NCBI GenBank assembly: GCA_947474705.1
Contig: CANJJS010000050.1
Span: 1 to 37,356, forward strand
Origin: Acetobacteraceae bacterium
Lineage (GTDB): Bacteria > Pseudomonadota > Alphaproteobacteria > Acetobacterales > Acetobacteraceae
Direction of reading: 5' to 3'
Length of the DNA: 37,356 nucleotides
Part shown: positions 8,168 through 15,895 of the stretch, in pieces
Layout: the number at the start of each line of letters is the position of its first letter
Numbering within the stretch: the first letter of the stretch is position 1
Program-made: the position numbers and the translations under genes
The notes under the pieces: model-generated
Told to the model about the DNA's origin: nothing
Databases searched by the model: none
What the model saw: the letters and a program-made list of their open reading frames with translations, nothing else

Positions 8168-10275
8168 GCGAAACCCTGCCCCTGAGCATCCAGAACAACC
8201 GCCGCATGGAAAAATGGCTGCGGTTCCAGGCGGACCGCACGGTGAAACTCGCGGTCGGAAAGGTCGAGATCGGCCAGGCCGTGCTGATCGCGCTGACCCA
8301 GATCGCGGCCGAGGAACTGGACATCGCGCTCGATCGTTTCGTTACCATTTCCGGCGACACCGCCGACGCGCCCGACGAGGGGTCCACCAGCTCCAGCCAG
8401 TCGATCGAAATGTCCGGGCGCTCCGTCCGGTTGATTACCGCCGAATTCCGGGCGCGCGTGATCGACCGCCTGGCCCGCCGCCTGAACTGTTCTCCGTCGG
8501 ATATTTCGGTGGAAGACGGCGCCTTCCTGCTGGACGACGAACCCACGGGCCACGACTACTGGAATTTTTCCGGCGACGAGGATTTCGCGGCCGATATCTC
8601 CGGCACCGCGCAACCCAAGGACCCCTCCACCTACAAAATCGTCGGCAAGCCGATCCCGCGCCAGGACCTGAAGGCCAAGATCAGCGGCGCCGGTTTCATT
8701 CACGATATCGTCCGGCCGGACATGCTGCACGCCCGCGTGCTGCGCCAGCCCTCGCGCGAGGCCACGCTGGCGAGCTATGACGAAGCCGCCATCCGCCGCG
8801 CCGCCCGCGGCGAGTTCCAGGTGGTGCGCGTCGGGAATTTCGTCGCCTTCGTGGGCGCGGATGAAACCACGGTCCAGCGCGCCGCCGTCGCCGCGCCGAA
8901 TCACGCCGTTTGGAAAAATGTCCGCCAGCTCACGCCAGCGCACCAGGAAGCCGCGTGGTACGCGACGCAACCCTCCGACGATCGTTTCGTCGGCGATCCC
9001 GTGCCGGAGACCGACGCCGGCGAGGTCGTCACCGCCACCTATTCCCGCCCCTTCGTCGCGCACGCGGCGATGGCGCCGTCCTGCGGCCTCGCCGAGTGGC
9101 GCGACGGGCATCTCCAGGTTTGGTCGCACACCCAGGGGGTCTATCCCCTGCGCAACAGCCTCGCCGAGATTCTGGGACTGACGCGCGAGCAGATCGTCGT
9201 GCGCCACGCCCATGGCGCGGGCTGTTACGGCCATAACGGCGCCGACGACGCCGCCGTGGATGCCGCCGTCATCGCCATGCAAATCCCGGATCGTTGCATC
9301 CGCGTCCAATGGCGCCGCGAGGAAGAATTCGCCTTCGAGCCCGTCGGCACCGCGCACATGACCCGCCTCAAAGCCGTCCTCGACGCTTCGGGCAACCCCA
9401 TCGACTGGACCTGCGAGGTTTGGGCCGGTTCCCACGTCCAGCGCCCGATTTATGGCGGCAACATGCTGACGCACGAGGCGCTGCCGAATCCCCCGCCCGC
9501 CCCCAAACCGAACGATCCGCCGGAAGCGGCGGGCGGCGGCGGCACCCGCAACGGCACCCCGCTCTACGATTTTCCGAAAAAGCGGATTGTTCATCACTTG
9601 TCGCTGACGACGCCGGTTCGTACTTCGTCGCTGCGCGGTCTCGGCGCTCTGCCGAATGTTTACGCACTGGAATGTTTCGTCGACGAACTCGCCGAAAAAG
9701 CCGGAGTCGATCCGGTGGCATGGCGCCTCGCCCATCTGTCCGATCCGCGGGCACGTTATTTGATCGAAAATGTCGCGAAACGCTGTAACTGGGCTGACAG
9801 AGGCCCCGGCGGCAACGGGAAAGGCATGGGCATCGCCTGGAGCCGTTACAAAAACCGCGCCGCTTACGCCGCCGTCGCGGTCGAAATCGAGGTGGACCAG
9901 GAGATACGCGTGCGGAAGGCCTGGATCGCCGCCGACGCGGGCCTGGTCATTAACCCCGATGGCGCGGCCAACCAGCTCGAAGGCGGGCTGATCCACGCCG
10001 TCAGCATGACTCTGAAAGAACAGGTGAAAATCGATGGCGCGGGCATCGCCTCGCTCGACTGGAGCACGTATCCGATTCTGAAATTTTCCGAAATTCCGGA
10101 AATCTTCACGGAAATCGTCCACGCGCCCAACCAGCCTACTTTGGGCATGGGCGAGTGCACCTTCGGCCCCACGGCGGCGGCCATCGGCAACGCGATGAAA
10201 CACGCGCTCGGCGTGCGCATTCGCGACATGCCCCTGACGCGGGAGCGCATCGCGGCGGCGCTTTTAGGCGGCTAA
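8164..10275 (+). CDS. Molybdopterin-binding subunit of aldehyde/N-heterocycle hydroxylase (IorB/NicB type)
   Basis: The 703-residue catalytic subunit of a xanthine oxidase-family hydroxylase, which inserts oxygen from water next to a ring nitrogen or into an aldehyde. It starts directly with the AVGKVEIGQAVLIALTQIAAEELDI segment, as in the isoquinoline oxidoreductase beta subunit, then the central domain from about residue 160 (YKIVGKPIPRQDLKAKISG), HAHGAGCYGHNGADDAAVDA, and the C-terminal LGMGECTFGPTAAAIGNA, whose E664 is placed like the catalytic base glutamate. It is somewhat shorter than typical IorB. No Tat signal is seen, so it is probably cytoplasmic. It overlaps the [2Fe-2S] gene by 4 nt (ATGA). 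The substrate is unknown; the operon context suggests an N-heterocycle. Confidence 0.92.
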   Translation: MSETLPLSIQNNRRMEKWLRFQADRTVKLAVGKVEIGQAVLIALTQIAAEELDIALDRFVTISGDTADAPDEGSTSSSQSIEMSGRSVRLITAEFRARVIDRLARRLNCSPSDISVEDGAFLLDDEPTGHDYWNFSGDEDFAADISGTAQPKDPSTYKIVGKPIPRQDLKAKISGAGFIHDIVRPDMLHARVLRQPSREATLASYDEAAIRRAARGEFQVVRVGNFVAFVGADETTVQRAAVAAPNHAVWKNVRQLTPAHQEAAWYATQPSDDRFVGDPVPETDAGEVVTATYSRPFVAHAAMAPSCGLAEWRDGHLQVWSHTQGVYPLRNSLAEILGLTREQIVVRHAHGAGCYGHNGADDAAVDAAVIAMQIPDRCIRVQWRREEEFAFEPVGTAHMTRLKAVLDASGNPIDWTCEVWAGSHVQRPIYGGNMLTHEALPNPPPAPKPNDPPEAAGGGGTRNGTPLYDFPKKRIVHHLSLTTPVRTSSLRGLGALPNVYALECFVDELAEKAGVDPVAWRLAHLSDPRARYLIENVAKRCNWADRGPGGNGKGMGIAWSRYKNRAAYAAVAVEIEVDQEIRVRKAWIAADAGLVINPDGAANQLEGGLIHAVSMTLKEQVKIDGAGIASLDWSTYPILKFSEIPEIFTEIVHAPNQPTLGMGECTFGPTAAAIGNAMKHALGVRIRDMPLTRERIAAALLGG

Positions 10276-10366
10276 TCCGGGCCGCGATCCCGGGTTTCGC
10301 GCGCGCCGTCCCGGTTCCCGTTGGTTCCCTCTGCCTGGCGCTGTCAACGCGCACGCCAGGCCGCGG

Positions 10367-10464
10367 CAGGCCAATTGGGCGAAGGAAAATAGTCCCAGGT
10401 CTCCGCCCCGGACCCCGTGGGGGGCGCTGCCCCAAGGCTTTCTTTCCTTCACCCTATTGCCCTG
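10367..10464. repeat. Short MITE-like inverted-repeat element (98 bp)
   Basis: The two ends are imperfect inverted repeats of about 45 bp. The left end reads CAGGCCAATTGGGCGAAGG; the right end, reversed, reads CAGGGCAATAGGGTGAAGG; both then run into CTCCGCCCC-like sequence. The same ends bound the longer element at 12229-12538, of which this looks like an internally deleted form. Its right end overlaps the last codons and the stop of the HEAT-repeat gene. Confidence 0.65.
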
Positions 10465-11138
10465 CAAGCCGCGGCCAGACGTTCCGCGGCCGCCGCCAGC
10501 ATCGGGTCGTCTCCCGCCACGGCCTCGGCGTGGCAGCGCCAGAACAGGGGTGACGCCAGATCGGCCAAAACCTGTAACGCGGCCAGCCTCGCGTAGAGCG
10601 AGCCGCCAGCCCAGTCGCGGTCCGCCAGGGGTTCGACGTCCGGTGCCCGATGCCGTCCCAGCGCCAGCAATGCCCGCCGGCGGACATATTCGTCGGTGTC
10701 GTGGCAATACCCGGTCAACAGCGGCACGATCGCCGCGTCGCGGTTGGGGATATTCCCAAGCGCATTCGCCAGTTGCCATCGCGCGGAGGGTTCCGCGAGG
10801 TCGCGCCCTTCCTTGGCAAGCCAAATCAGCAACGCGGGGTGCGCGGTCAGGATTTCGGCGATGGTTTCGGTCTCGTTGTCGCGCGCGAGAAGAAACAGGA
10901 GATCGGCGGCCGGCCGGTCCGTCCCGGGCGCGGCGGCGAAGGTTTGGACCGATGCCCAGATCTCCGGCCAGTGCTCGTACTCGCATTCCCATTCGGCGGA
11001 CCGCGCGGAAAGTGGAAGCGAGGCCGCCCAATCGCGAAACGCGGCGGCGTGGTTTTTCAGCGCGAGGCCGGGGGCAGCCGGCGCCTCGGAAGCGGGTTCG
11101 CCGCCATGGGCGCGATCGGGAACCGGGCGGGTCTTCAT
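10449..11138 (-). CDS. HEAT-repeat-like protein of unknown function
   Basis: A 229-residue, helix-rich cytoplasmic protein with HEAT-like pairs in its second half, for example ARWQLANALGNIPNRDAAIVPLLTGYC followed by DEYVRRRALLALGRHRAPDVEPLA and LYARLAALQVLADL. The first half holds AFRDWAASLPLSARSAEWECEYEHWPEIW and an LLFLLARDNETETIAEIL segment. The start ATG overlaps the stop of the preceding SBP gene by 4 nt (ATGA), so the two are coupled. Why a HEAT-repeat protein should accompany a binding protein is unclear; HEAT proteins usually act as scaffolds. The last five codons and the stop lie inside the right end of a repeat element, so the native C terminus may have been altered. Confidence 0.7.
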   Translation of the reverse strand: MKTRPVPDRAHGGEPASEAPAAPGLALKNHAAAFRDWAASLPLSARSAEWECEYEHWPEIWASVQTFAAAPGTDRPAADLLFLLARDNETETIAEILTAHPALLIWLAKEGRDLAEPSARWQLANALGNIPNRDAAIVPLLTGYCHDTDEYVRRRALLALGRHRAPDVEPLADRDWAGGSLYARLAALQVLADLASPLFWRCHAEAVAGDDPMLAAAAERLAAACRAIG

Positions 11139-12169
11139 CCGGCGTTTGGCAGGGCCTCCCGCCATTGCGCCAGCATGCTCTCGCGCAGGCGGGCGACGGC
11201 GGGCCAGTCGACCGGCATGATGGCGGCGGCGCGTTGGGGGGCATGGGCGGTGCGTTGGAGCGCGGCTTCGGGGTATTTCGTCTTCGTATTGACCGGCCCC
11301 AGATACATCGTTTCCATCATCGACCGTTGCGCCGCCGGGCCGAGCAGATGCGCGATCAGCCGCCGCGCGGCGTCGGGCTGCCGCGCGCCTTTCACCAGGT
11401 TGACCGTGACGGCGCGGGCGACCGTGCCTTCGGCCGGAAAGGCGACACCCAGGGGGCGGGCGAGCCGGTCGGCGTAGCGTTGCGCGGTCATGTTCCAGCC
11501 GGCGCCGTAACGGGCGCCGCCGTCCGCGACGAACCGGTAGACATCGGGCCGGGGATCCCAGGACGCGATGCGCTCGGACAATTCGGACATGGCCACGATG
11601 CCGTTTTCCACGATCCGCGAGAGATCGCCGCCGCCAAACATCTTCCCCGCGATCAGCGTCAGCGCGACCCCAATCGAATCGGGAATCGCGGGTACGGCGA
11701 CGTCGTTGTTCTGGGAGCGCGCCCATAACAGTTTCCAAATGGGCGGCGGCGCCGGCCGGGCCGCGTCGTAGAGGAACATCAGCGGCTCGGTATAAAGGAC
11801 CGGACCGGCGAACCCCGCCGGGAGACCGCCGGGCGCGAGATCGGCGAGAACCGGCAGCGCCGCCGGTGTCAAAGGTTCCAGCAAATCCTCCGCGAAGGCC
11901 TGGTGCGCGACGCCCGCTTCCAGGAGCGCGACGTCGATTTCGGGGCGTTCGCGCTGCCGCCGCAGGATGCCCAGGAGCGTGGCCGACGAGGGCACCGCGT
12001 AGTAAAAAAGTTCGCTTCCGGGCAGGGAGGCCGCGATCGGTTCGTACAATTCCTGAAACATCCCGCCGAAGCCGGCAAGCGTGAGGCTCCGCGCCGCGAA
12101 AGCGGGACGGATATATGGCGCGCCAAGGCCGATCGGGGCCATCAGCAAATGCCGGCGGGTCGCGGCCAT
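11135..12169 (-). CDS. Extracellular solute-binding protein, family 1/PotD-like
   Basis: A 344-residue periplasmic binding protein of the SBP_bac_8/PotD type. The N terminus MAATRRHLLMAPIGLG has a Tat-like RRxLL pattern, with the mature protein starting near ARSLTLAGFGGMFQELY. Landmarks are EPLMFLYD in the hinge region, YGAGWNMTAQRYADR, and GAAQRSMMETMYLGPVNTKTKYPEA near the end, as in spermidine/putrescine or 2-aminoethylphosphonate-type proteins. GGGAG lies 10 nt before the ATG. It has no permease or ATPase beside it and is instead coupled to the HEAT-repeat gene. The ligand is not predictable. Confidence 0.85.
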   Translation of the reverse strand: MAATRRHLLMAPIGLGAPYIRPAFAARSLTLAGFGGMFQELYEPIAASLPGSELFYYAVPSSATLLGILRRQRERPEIDVALLEAGVAHQAFAEDLLEPLTPAALPVLADLAPGGLPAGFAGPVLYTEPLMFLYDAARPAPPPIWKLLWARSQNNDVAVPAIPDSIGVALTLIAGKMFGGGDLSRIVENGIVAMSELSERIASWDPRPDVYRFVADGGARYGAGWNMTAQRYADRLARPLGVAFPAEGTVARAVTVNLVKGARQPDAARRLIAHLLGPAAQRSMMETMYLGPVNTKTKYPEAALQRTAHAPQRAAAIMPVDWPAVARLRESMLAQWREALPNAG

Positions 12170-12228
12170 GGTCGGTGTCTCCCTGCCGTTCAGGATGTGG
12201 CCGATCCGCGACGCGGCTTCAAGACCCC

Positions 12229-12538
12229 CAGGTCAATCGAGCGAAGGAAGAGAGTCCCAGGGCTCCGCCCCGGACCCCGTGGGGGGCGCCGCCCCCTCAA
12301 CCCCCGCCAAGGCAGGGCCTTGGATGCCGTCTGTTTGGGGGTGATGAAGAAGGGGACCTACACGGACGTTGTAACCGCCACGCATGGCCCCCTTCTTCCT
12401 CTCCCCCAATTAAATGGGTCCAGGCTTGCCCCTGCGAAGGCGGGGGGCCCCCGTCCTGGTGGGGTTCGAAGGGGCAAAGCCCCTCGCCGGGTTTGGGGCG
12501 GAGCCCCAAGGCTTTCTTTCCTTCGTCCGATTGCCCTG
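12229..12538. repeat. MITE-like inverted-repeat element (310 bp)
   Basis: A non-coding element between the start of the SBP gene and the TPR/glycosyltransferase-like gene. The left end CAGGTCAATCGAGCGAAGG and the reversed right end CAGGGCAATCGGACGAAGG match at about 16 of 19 positions, and the similarity continues inward through CTCCGCCCC. The inner arms also pair: GATGAAGAAGGGGACC on the left against GAGGAAGAAGGGGGCC (reversed) on the right, around a centre near 12370. The whole element could fold into one long imperfect hairpin. It encodes no plausible protein. A shorter relative lies at 10367-10464. Confidence 0.65.
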
Positions 12539-12630
12539 TCAAGATCCCCGAAGCGGCTGACGCCGGAAACCGGGCTGTGATAGTACACCCTGTATCGAAG
12601 TCGCACCGCACCCCATCGACCGAGGCCCCC

Positions 12631-13809
12631 TTGTCCGACACAAACGCCCTCGACGCCAAGGAACAGGCGATCGCCGAAGGCTTTAACGCCTTGTTACGCC
12701 ATGTCCGCGAGAACGGTCTCAGCGACAAGATCGAGGTGGTCGAAACCTGGCTGCCGCATGTCAAAGACCGTCTTTTGCGCGGCGAGATGACCCGGCTGCT
12801 GGGGTTTTACTGGCTGCGCGCCGCGCATATGGAAAAGGCGCTGCGTTTCAGCGACATGGCGTCGGAATTGCTGCCCGAAAACACCGACAGCGTCTACAAC
12901 GCCGTCTACGCGTTGTTGCAGGCGGGACGCTGGGCGGATGTCGTGCCGCGGGCGGAGGCGGCGCTGGCGCGGTTCGGCGATATGTTCCAATGGCATAACA
13001 TCCTCTGCACGGCGCACGGCAAACTCGGCCAATTGGACGCGGCGCGGAAACATGGCACGCGCTGCCTGGAACTGAAGGACGCCGCCGCCACCGAACCGGC
13101 GCTGGCTCTCCGCCGCGCGCCAGTCCCGCCTTTCAACCCGCGCCGTCCGGAGCGTAACGCCGTCAGCTTTTCGTTGTTTGGCACGAATGAGCGGTATTTG
13201 CGGACCGCGATCGTCAACGCCGGCGCGATCCGGGTCCTGTATCTCGGCTGGACCTGCCGGTTCTACATCGACGACACCGTGCCGGAACTCGTGGTGAAAG
13301 CGTTGATGGCCGAGGGCGCGGCGATCATGAAGGTCCCCGCCCTGCCCGCCAATCCCTTCGGCACGTTCTGGCGTTTTCTCGCCGCCGACGATCCGGGTGT
13401 CGACCGTTACATCGTGCGCGACGCCGATTCGGTGGTGAATGTCCGCGAAGCCGCGGCGGTGCAGGAGTGGATCGACTCAGGCCGGCATTTCCATGTCATG
13501 CGCGACAATTTCGACCACGGCGAGTTGATCCTCGCGGGCATGTGGGGCGGCACCCGCCCCGCCCTTCCGCCCCTTCTCCCTTGGGCGCAACGCTATTTGG
13601 CCGCGCGGTCGGACCTGCTGGGCCGCACGGCGGATCAGGAATTCCTGCGCGATCAGCTCTGGCCGACCATCAAGACCAGCATGCTGACGCATGACAGCCA
13701 GTTCGATTTCGGCGAGCATCGGGACTTCCCCGCCTGTGCGCGCCTGCCCGAACCCTTCCATGTCGGCTGCGACGGCAGCGCGATGCTGGGTCTGGGCGCG
13801 CCGGCCTGA
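12631..13809 (+). CDS. TPR-containing protein with glycosyltransferase-like C-terminal domain
   Basis: A 392-residue protein. Residues ~50-150 form TPR-like helices (MTRLLGFYWLRAAHMEKALRFSDMASELLPENTD, WHNILCTAHGKLGQLDAARKHGTRCLEL). From ~175 a second domain begins with NAVSFSLFGTNERYLRTAIVNA, then LGWTCRFYIDDTVP and YIVRDADSVVNVREAAAVQEW, in which D264-x-D266 resembles the DxD metal/nucleotide-sugar motif of glycosyltransferases. It is probably a cytoplasmic transferase acting on a protein or glycan (inference). The start is a TTG with only a weak GAGG 7 nt upstream; no better start exists before the conserved part. It converges on the ELW/Hint gene with 7 nt between the stops, so the two are not in one operon. 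Confidence 0.7.
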   Translation: MSDTNALDAKEQAIAEGFNALLRHVRENGLSDKIEVVETWLPHVKDRLLRGEMTRLLGFYWLRAAHMEKALRFSDMASELLPENTDSVYNAVYALLQAGRWADVVPRAEAALARFGDMFQWHNILCTAHGKLGQLDAARKHGTRCLELKDAAATEPALALRRAPVPPFNPRRPERNAVSFSLFGTNERYLRTAIVNAGAIRVLYLGWTCRFYIDDTVPELVVKALMAEGAAIMKVPALPANPFGTFWRFLAADDPGVDRYIVRDADSVVNVREAAAVQEWIDSGRHFHVMRDNFDHGELILAGMWGGTRPALPPLLPWAQRYLAARSDLLGRTADQEFLRDQLWPTIKTSMLTHDSQFDFGEHRDFPACARLPEPFHVGCDGSAMLGLGAPA

Positions 13810-13816
13810 CGCCGCG

Positions 13817-15730
13817 TCAGGCCGCCATCGCGACCCGCGCCTCGCCGCCCAGACGCGCCCGCGCCGCGGCGAGCTTCGGTCCGTGCACGATCAATGGCGC
13901 GCAGCCCCGCATTTCCCACATCGCCGCGGAGGAGATCGCGGCGAAATCCGGGTGCAACGTCGCGACGCCGCCGCCATTGGCGAAATGCGCGCGATCGCCG
14001 GTGTCGAGGTAGGATTCCGCCGGCAGGCCTTCCGCCAGCACGACGTCGTGCTCCGCCAGTTCGATATGGTAATAAGAAATTCTTCCGGCCGGCACAAACG
14101 CGATCGCGTCGCCGTCGGCCAGCAACCGGATCGGGATCAGCACCTCGTCGACATAGACCGCGTGGTTCGGCGACAGAAACAGATCGCGCCGCGGCAGGTC
14201 CGGGCCGAAGGCATGCGCCCGGACGCGAACGGGCCAGACTTTTTCCGGTTCCGGATGGCGGGTGCAATCGACATCGCGGTGGCCGATCCAGACAATCGGT
14301 TCCGCCCGGCCGGACAAATGGCTCCATACCCGATCGCCGACGTTCAGGTGCTCGGCCGCGACGTCCCCGGTATCGGTGGCGATGGCCGTCCCGGCGGCGA
14401 AGCATAGCAAAGTAATGGCGCCAGGATACCCGTTGGACGCGCCGGAGAAGATGTCCTTCAACAGCGATGTGCCGGCTGTGGTGCCGTCGGTGATCCAGAG
14501 CTCCGCCCCGACGCTGCCGTTATCGGCGCGGAACAAGGCCGTGCCGTTGCCCCGAGAGGAAAAATACGCGGGGTAGGAAGTGGCGGCGCCCGCGTTAATG
14601 TTCTTCAGCAGACTGGTCCCGGCGGCGGTGCCATCGGTGATCCATGGCTCTCTGCCATTCGCGTCGGTGGCGGTAAACAAGACCTTGCCGCCGCCGATCG
14701 CCGTGAAATAGGCGGGCGTCGAATCGCTCGCGCCGCTGGCGATGTTCTTCAGCAGGCTGGTTCCGGCGGCGGTTCCGTTGGTGATCCAGAGTTCGTAGCC
14801 GTTGGTGCCGTCGTTGGCCTGGAACACGAAGCTTCCGTTGCCGAGCGGCGTCAGATTTTTCGGCTGCGAATTGCCCGCGCCGGAGCGGATGTTTTTCAAC
14901 AACGACGTCCCGGCGGCCGTGCCGTTCGTGATCCACAATTCGGCGCCATTGGTCGCATCGGTCGCCTGAAAAAGCGCGGAGCCATTGCCCATGGAAACAA
15001 AATACGACGGGTTGGCGTTGCCCGACCCGGAATTGATGTCCAGCAGCAACGAGGTCCCGGCGGCGCTGCCATCGGTGATCCACAACTCGTCGCCATGGGT
15101 GTTGTCGATGGCCTCGAACACCGCCTTGCCGCCGCCCAGTACCAGGAAGTTTCTCGGACTGGAATTGCCGGAATTGGCGGCGGGGTTCGTGTTGATGTCC
15201 AGCACCAGGCTGGTGCCGCCCGACGTGCCGTCGGTCACCCAAAGCTCGGAGCCGTTCGCGGTGGCGTTCGCGGAAAAGACGGCCTTGCCGGTCCCCAGTG
15301 GCACGATGGCGCTGATTCCGGCGCCCCCAGACCCAGGCTCGATGTCTTTCAGGAGTGAGGTACCGGCGGCGGTGCCGTCGGTCACCCAGAGTTCGTTGCC
15401 GTTGGCGCCGTCGTTCGCGACGAACATGACCTTACCGGTCGCGAACAATCCGAAGGTGCCGGGGGAGGACCCGGTCGCGCCCGCGCGGATGTCTTTCAGC
15501 AGCGACGTCCCGGACACGGTGCCGTCGGTGATCCAAAGTTCGGCGCCATTGGTGGTATTGTAGGCGGAAAACAGCGATTTTCCGTTGCCCATCCCCCGGA
15601 ACTGCCCGAGATTCGAGCCGTTCACCCCCGGATTAATATCCGCCAGCAGCGTGGTGCCGGCCGCGGTGCCGTCGGTGACCCATAATTCCTGGCCGTGCGC
15701 GGCATCGTAAGCGGTGAAAATCGACGGCAT
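13817..15730 (-). CDS. ELWxTDGT-repeat protein with C-terminal Hint domain
   Basis: A 637-residue protein of two parts. Residues ~1-435 hold nine repeats of about 48 residues, each with ELW(V/I)T(D/N)GT.xGTSLL.(D/N)I followed by a glycine-rich F.A.D turn, probably a beta-propeller or beta-solenoid. Repeat 8 has EPW instead of ELW. Residues 443-~585 are a Hint_2-type (hedgehog/intein) domain: nucleophile C443 in CFAAGTAIATDTG, NVGDRVW, LFLSPNHAVYVDEVLIP and YYHIELAEHDVVLAEGLPAESYLDTGDR. Such domains cleave the chain before the cysteine, so release or attachment of the repeat region is likely. There is no Sec signal; export by type I secretion is possible but unproven. AGGGGA lies about 6 nt before the ATG. 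It appears monocistronic. Confidence 0.85.
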   Translation of the reverse strand: MPSIFTAYDAAHGQELWVTDGTAAGTTLLADINPGVNGSNLGQFRGMGNGKSLFSAYNTTNGAELWITDGTVSGTSLLKDIRAGATGSSPGTFGLFATGKVMFVANDGANGNELWVTDGTAAGTSLLKDIEPGSGGAGISAIVPLGTGKAVFSANATANGSELWVTDGTSGGTSLVLDINTNPAANSGNSSPRNFLVLGGGKAVFEAIDNTHGDELWITDGSAAGTSLLLDINSGSGNANPSYFVSMGNGSALFQATDATNGAELWITNGTAAGTSLLKNIRSGAGNSQPKNLTPLGNGSFVFQANDGTNGYELWITNGTAAGTSLLKNIASGASDSTPAYFTAIGGGKVLFTATDANGREPWITDGTAAGTSLLKNINAGAATSYPAYFSSRGNGTALFRADNGSVGAELWITDGTTAGTSLLKDIFSGASNGYPGAITLLCFAAGTAIATDTGDVAAEHLNVGDRVWSHLSGRAEPIVWIGHRDVDCTRHPEPEKVWPVRVRAHAFGPDLPRRDLFLSPNHAVYVDEVLIPIRLLADGDAIAFVPAGRISYYHIELAEHDVVLAEGLPAESYLDTGDRAHFANGGGVATLHPDFAAISSAAMWEMRGCAPLIVHGPKLAAARARLGGEARVAMAA

Positions 15731-15895
15731 CGCGGGTTCCCCTGGGCTGCCGGCGAGCCCGGCCACTTCGTCCGGCGCGACCGTAGCGGTGGCCGTGCGC
15801 GATGTCCCGTTAAAACAGCGTCAGCGGCCGTTACTTCGTCCCGCGCACGGGGATTTCCGAAACAAAACAGGAGCAAACGAAGGTTTCGCGGCGAA

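Noticed and set aside
7987-10203. A 738-codon minus-strand frame opposite the molybdenum hydroxylase
   Set aside because: The plus strand carries an intact enzyme with its catalytic motif; the minus-strand translation is Gly/Arg/Ala-rich with no recognisable domain, a usual effect of high GC.
10334-10360. Terminator downstream of the molybdenum hydroxylase gene
   Set aside because: CCTGGCG/CGCCAGG is only 7 bp with a 13-nt loop and no T-run; the repeat element next to it is a better candidate for ending the convergent transcripts.
12115-12630. N-terminal extension of the TPR/glycosyltransferase-like protein to 564 residues
   Set aside because: The extension is the translation of the 310-bp inverted-repeat element and the SBP start region; the TTG at 12631 is the first start before conserved sequence.
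13817-15730. Intein
   Set aside because: The Hint domain is at the C terminus with no following extein and matches the Hint_2 type, so splicing is not expected, only cleavage or transfer.
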